Shown here piece after piece: positions 59,501 through 64,000 of a stretch of DNA of 64,000 nt (positions are counted from its first letter, which is position 1; every line of letters starts with the position of its first letter). The stretch spans positions 10,788,735 through 10,852,734 of the forward strand of contig NC_057769.1 of NCBI RefSeq assembly GCF_010389155.1, in the 5' to 3' direction. The notes under the pieces are model-generated. The model did not search any database. It was given only the letters and a program-made list of their open reading frames with translations, and was not told where the DNA came from. The translations under genes and the position numbers were made by a program. The stretch comes from Erigeron canadensis. Taxonomy: Eukaryota; Streptophyta; Magnoliopsida; Asterales; Asteraceae.

Positions 59501-60996
59501 TTTAGTATTATTTTGACACTTTAAACATTGCTGACCTATGAACCTAAAATATCATTCCAAATTTCCCACCCACCCACCCCAACCTATCCTCTTTTCAGTT
59601 CCTGATTTAAAAACTCAATTAAATATATTCTATTCAACTATAGACGTATTTCTATATAACGTGAGTGGTTTTATGACGGCTGATTTAAAAGTATAATTGG
59701 ACAACAAACTTTCAATAATGTGAATACTTATGATGTCAATTAAATGTCAACATGCATTTTGTATAGCAATAATGTTAAACATGTTTCTGTGCAAGAGAAA
59801 AAAAAGGATTGTTTAATAACATTTCTTAAGATTATGTAAACATCTTAAAAATGACAGAAGTTTTGAGGTCTAGATTTTATAAGTTATTACATATTGATTT
59901 GAAGTGGGAATGGGGGTCATGATCCCTTGAATTAGTTAGTTGGGCCATGGGCTATATGATGCATCATCTAATTAGTCAGATCATAGCCATTTAGTTGCCC
60001 ATGGTGAGTTTAAACCTCAAAGCGTTTAACTGATGTAACAACCCATTGACAGGTCCGATACATATGGCTAATTATGCTTGACTATTTGAGTTCTATGTTC
60101 TTGGTACTTTAATGAATTTCTGATGGTTGAACTAGCATCTGTTGAATTTATATAGCCTTGTGCAATGAACAAAAGTACATGTTTGTGCAGGGCAAACGAG
60201 GAATATGGATAAAATTACCAATCGAGCTTGTAAATCTTATCGAGCCTGTCGTGAAAGTAAGTTGGTGGTTACATTTATTAATTCCTTGGTAGCATTAAGG
60301 TAATTGGATGACACAAGGAAGAGTCTTTGTTAAATGATATTTCCAGACCCATGTACCCAACATGAAGGTTAGAGTGACAGCTGGCAATTTTGACCCATTT
60401 ACTTATGGAAGGGTCTGTTGGGGTTAAGCTCTTATATGAAACGGGTCAAGTCAAAAAGTGTAACTAAAAGGGGAATAGGTCAAGCGGGTCAAACAGCTTT
60501 GACAGTTGGCCAAATTCGTTTTAATTAAACATTTAGATAACTATAGTAGTAAATATTATTTATGTAATATACTGTCACTCTGTTAGACATTAGTTTATGT
60601 CAGATCTCGTGTTGCAGGAAGGCTTCAGTTATCACCATGCTGAACCAAATCACTTGATGCTTGTGCGTTGGATTCCTGAAACAGTAAATACATTGCCAGC
60701 AAATGCAAGTCATCGAGTGGGTATTGGTGCTTTTGTGACGAATGAAAAGGGAGAGGTATGCTTTTATGTGTATTTTATAAATTATAATAATTCTATATAT
60801 TTTATGTGAAAAGCCACTTTATAATATGTTGTGGCCCATTTTTAAGGTCTTTGACCATGAGAGGATCCACCTGGGTTCGAGTCCCACTTCCCACATATGT
60901 GGGGGTGGATTAATAGGGGATTTTTCGAGAGTCTTGGGTTTAATCTCAGGCATGTGTGCAATTTAGGAGTAGATGTAGATTAGCGTGTCGTTCAAA

Positions 60997-61084
<88 letters not shown>

Positions 61085-62414
61085 GTTTATTTATTTATTT
61101 TTGAACGGAAAATTTGGGCTCAGAGGCATGCCTCTTCATATAATCCTTCTGGTTTAGGTTTTGGTAGTTCAAGAGAAAAGTGGAAAATTCCAAGGAACCG
61201 GTGTATGGAAGTTTCCTACTGGAGTTGTTGATGAGGTACACATCTTTGGTAAATCGCCCATCACATTCTAAAGGTTTATTTAATATTTATAAAAGAATTT
61301 TATTTTCCTGTAGGGTGAAGATATTTGTGATGCTGCGGTTAGAGAAGTTAAAGAAGAGACTGGAGTAAGTTGCAATAGCTGATACTCTGGTTGACTTATG
61401 ATATAATAATGAAAAAAATTACAGATTTAAACTGAAAAGTAAAAAATGATCATCTTTTCGGGAACTAACTTGATGTTAATGATGGTTCAGATTGATGCCA
61501 AATTCGTGGAAATTTTGGCATTCAGGTAGGCTATATATTTGGAACGCATTAGATCTTCCTGTTTTTTTTTTCAAGCTTGAGTAACAACTCTACACACATA
61601 CAACATACAATCTAAAACCACATCCTACTATTCGACTCTTGATGCTTTTAGGGTTCTTCATTTTGCAGACAAAGCCACAAATCCTTCTTTGATAAGTCAG
61701 ATTTATTCTTCATGTGCATGTTGCAACCATTATCTTTTAACATCCAGTTGCAAGAAAGAGAAATAGAGGCAGCCCAGGTTAAATTCAGTAGGGAACATAG
61801 ATAATAAGGATTTACTGTAGAAGTGGCAATATAGGTGGACTTGTCAAACGGGCCATTTTTTGTATGGGTTGAGTTGGGTCAGGTAGACAAATTTGATTTT
61901 TTTATAACAGTTAATGTGCTAACTATTTCTACAAAAAATATACATATGATGGTTATCTATAAATATAATCGACTTTCGAGGTTATAGCCTTGTAGCTTGT
62001 AGGCATCAAAATTAAAAATTAAATTGTACAGGGGATCCAACCCCTTGACTTGTTTTGCTCATTTATTTTGATATTACTAGCATTTGTCCAAGTGTGACTT
62101 GTTTCGCTTATTTGACTGCTTGATATTAATATACACAACCCAAAAGACCCGCGCCGAAATTGCCACCTCTTTATATTTTGTTTTAGCTTTGTTTATTATT
62201 AAAGGCTCGGTTATTTAATGTACAGTGGATGCCGTTTGAGGAGTATGCGGCTCAATCATTTGTCCAGAAGCATGATCTTCTCAAGTATATGGTTAAGATA
62301 TGCATAGCAAAGAGAGATGGAAACTACAATGGCTTCTCTGCTGTGCCTACAGTCACCAGTTTCTCTAAAAAGCAAAGCAACCTCTACTTCAACACTAGGG
62401 ATGTTAGCTCTTAG
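56580..62414 (+). CDS. NUDT2: Nudix hydrolase, NUDT2-like, with N-terminal presequence
   Basis: Nine exons: 56580-56679, 57020-57258, 60191-60256, 60618-60755, 61158-61235, 61314-61364, 61491-61525, 61669-61777, 62226-62414; 1005 nt, 334 aa, phases consistent. The Nudix box is perfect: Gly203, Glu209, then REVKEETGI (217-225), matching GX5EX7REUXEEXGU. The N-terminal block before it (GIWIKLPIELVNLIEPVVKEGF, split here by an exon junction; then YHHAEPNHLMLVRWIPE) is typical of the Arabidopsis NUDT2/5/6/7/10 group, which hydrolyses ADP-ribose and, in some members, NADH. Residues 1-48 are basic, Ser/Leu-rich and lack acidic residues, like an organelle presequence. Met49 starts a 286-residue form close in length to cytosolic NUDT2 (about 278). 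Intron 2 is 2.9 kb and carries a diverged internal duplication; intron 4 contains a SINE. Substrate is not decidable from sequence. Confidence 0.9.
57840..59775. repeat. Diverged direct duplication within Nudix intron 2
   Basis: About 57840-58450 and 59195-59775 share blocks in the same order: TACCAAGAGT, CGAAGCTT/TGAAGCTT, GAAGTCTCATACACG, AAATGGATC, ACACTTTAAACAT, CCCACC...CCCCAACC and AATAATGTGAATACTT. The copies are old and differ by many substitutions. Confidence 0.7.
60828..61083 (+). mobile_element. SINE, family 1, copy B with long (TAA)n tail (Nudix intron 4)
   Basis: A shortened A-box region (GTGGCCCATTTTTAAGG) leads to an excellent B-box (GGGTTCGAGTCCC), then TTTTTCGAGAGTC and AATTTAGGAGTAGATGTAG, all as in copy A. 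The tail is a (TAA)n run of about 26 units (61005-61083) instead of poly-A. It lies inside the Nudix intron 60756-61157, ending 75 bp before the exon, in sense orientation. Confidence 0.8.
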
Positions 62415-63750
62415 TTTATATCTAAAAAACGAAGGATGTTTTTCATGTTTCCAAAGGGGGCGAGTCTTTGACTTAGATGGGCGAGGTCTAATCATTATGT
62501 TTTATTAGTTCATGTATTTGACACATAGCTTCATACTGTATAAATATTGTTTATTGTTTATCGACAGGTTAACCCTTGTTGACGTGAGTCACCTTTTGTT
62601 GAATTAGTTTATAAGAAAAAAGTTTATTCAACGTTGGAGCAACAAATGAAAAGTTTGTCTTGGAAAAGATATGAAGTAAAGATGGTTAGAGTAGGCTTGA
62701 CCATAAGAGTTTAGGATTACATGAGTTACTTGGTTGGTTACCTACCTAATCATCTTTATTTTTTGTGGTTATCTTCCTCTCCAACCTATTGTGTTTGTGT
62801 ATCCCTTCATTGCTTCCAAAAAAACTACTTTTACCTATCATTTTGTGCTAAGGAGTTGATAACGGTCAAAAGACTAAAAAGCCCTATCATCAGCATATGC
62901 TCAACATGACCACCATTTCAGCAGTGCACGATTTGGTTCAGCTTATTTGAAGATCAAGTATTGTTCAAATCATTAATCTTTTTTTGCGAACCAGGCCGGT
63001 TTTATTATTGACTATGCGCTTTAATTATTAGGAACCAACTAAGGTGATGAAAACCGTTTTAGTTTATAAGACATGTAAGCTATTGATCCCTATCTAAATA
63101 CTGCCAAATATGGTATGTAGCACATGAAATTATCATAAATTGTGTATTATGGGTATAAAGTATAAACTGTAAACGTAACATATGGTTTGTCTCCAATATT
63201 GTAAATTGAACCACACTTATGGGTCAGATAATGTTCCAAAATCGCTGGCCGGGTAATAGATGGTCACTGCCCAGTCAAACCGTGAACAACCGAGTTTAGT
63301 TTTAAGAAACTCATGGTAAGCGAATACATTCGTGAAACACAAGTCTCCATTAAGAAGGTAACAATAATAAAAGTGACATTTTCATATCATGATCTACACA
63401 TTCTCTAGACTAGATTAAACCAATAAATAAACACATAATTAAAAAGTACTTTGTTTTAGGCAATGAGTAAAAACCAAGAAAAAGCAAAGTGTCACAACCT
63501 TGTTATTCTCCTCATTAATTTATGGTTCACTAAAAATCTTGACAAGCCAACTTCTCCTTTCTTTCTCATGTGTAGTTAGACAATATATTTGTGGTATATT
63601 GCCTATCCAAATTGGGTACAAGGCACTGGTCAAAGGTTATAGTAGGTATACAACCACAAGAACATTGACAAAATATCATTTCTTTAATATTTGGTAGGCC
63701 CATTAAAAAAAAGTTAAAACCCCATGCACAAGATTTAGCAATAGTAGCAC
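62415..63750. other. Intergenic, downstream of the Nudix gene
   Basis: The first few hundred bases are the probable Nudix 3' UTR. No other gene, RNA or defined repeat seen. Confidence 0.4.
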
Positions 63751-63758
63751 ATATAAAA
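63751..63758 (+). promoter_or_regulatory. Candidate TATA box of the 3'-terminal gene
   Basis: ATATAAAA lies 86 bp upstream of the ATG at 63837, a normal distance for a plant TATA box with a short 5' UTR. Inferred from sequence only. Confidence 0.35.
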
Positions 63759-63836
63759 CTTACAACTCAGGCTGGTGGCTTTTCATTTTCTTTCTCCCAT
63801 TGCTTTAATCCAAAGTTTTTGCTTATGTATACACAA

Positions 63837-64000
63837 ATGCAAAAGATGATGACTAATTTTCAAGGGTACACCAATATCATGACAATCTTGTCTTTCATTT
63901 GTTTCATTTCTTTCGGGGCTTTCACAAGTGCTGCAAGAAATGATATTATGTCGGAATTCTCTACAAGTGATGATTTTAGAAGGGAAGTTGGATATGGGGA
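63837..64000 (+). CDS. N-terminus of a secreted protein, cut by the window edge
   Basis: An open frame of 54 codons runs off the window. It starts MQKMMTNFQGYTN and continues with a hydrophobic core (IMTILSFICFISFGAF) and a small-residue cleavage site (TSA, then ARNDIM), a clear signal peptide. The mature start (SEFSTSDDFRREVGYG) is hydrophilic. The frame is preceded by a plausible TATA box. Arabidopsis has a small secreted Pollen Ole e 1-family gene beside NUDT2 (At5g47635, from memory), so orthology is possible by position, but nothing in the visible residues proves it. Confidence 0.5.
   Translation, partial: MQKMMTNFQGYTNIMTILSFICFISFGAFTSAARNDIMSEFSTSDDFRREVGYG

Noticed and set aside
60956..61231. 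Open frame with a long isoleucine run
   Set aside because: Translation of the (TAA)n SINE tail in the wrong frame, running out of frame into a Nudix exon.

Overview
This is plant nuclear DNA, almost certainly from a eudicot. It is AT-rich, its genes have many short exons with GT-AG introns, and all recognisable proteins are plant-type. Several repeat types resemble ones I associate with Asteraceae, but that is a weak impression and not proof. All homologies are from memory of the families; no search was run.

Genes in order: (1) an FCF2-type rRNA-processing gene, + strand, 317-1627, whose first coding exon carries three mutually compensating one-base deletions; (2) a nine-exon C2/VASt/GRAM lipid-binding membrane protein, - strand, 9934-4414; (3) a single-exon CC-NBS-LRR resistance gene, - strand, 18557-14421; (4) a cytosolic-type phosphoglycolate phosphatase (PGLP2), + strand, 23538-25905; (5) an F-box/LRR pseudogene, - strand, 29071-28166, ending at a Tourist-like MITE; (6) a 32-exon PDS5 cohesin cofactor with a C-terminal Tudor domain, + strand, 36006-46313; (7) a SEC14-type (CRAL-TRIO) lipid-transfer protein, - strand, 49924-47126, convergent with PDS5; (8) a NUDT2-like Nudix hydrolase with an N-terminal presequence, + strand, 56580-62414; (9) the first 164 bases of a gene for a secreted protein, + strand, from 63837 to the window edge.

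The space between genes is a compact museum of non-autonomous mobile elements, several with defined ends: two tRNA-derived SINE families (one copy with a perfect 15-bp target duplication), two hAT-type elements with 8-bp target duplications, a Mutator-like element with about 170-bp terminal inverted repeats, a Tourist-like MITE, three Helitron-like elements (two head to tail), and a 1.84-kb solo-LTR-like block that carries a cluster of four copies of a GC-rich palindrome. Some SINE copies sit inside introns of PDS5, SEC14 and the Nudix gene.

PGLP2, PDS5, SEC14 and NUDT2 homologues also lie near one another on Arabidopsis chromosome 5 (locus numbers At5g47650 to At5g47760, from memory). The region from about 23 to 62 kb therefore looks like an old conserved gene block with the NLR, the F-box relic and the transposons as lineage-specific content. 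I see no operon-like or unknown multi-gene system. The most unusual points are the compensated frameshifts in FCF2, the recent exon-plus-intron duplication in the PDS5 tail, and the palindrome cluster at 55.4 kb.
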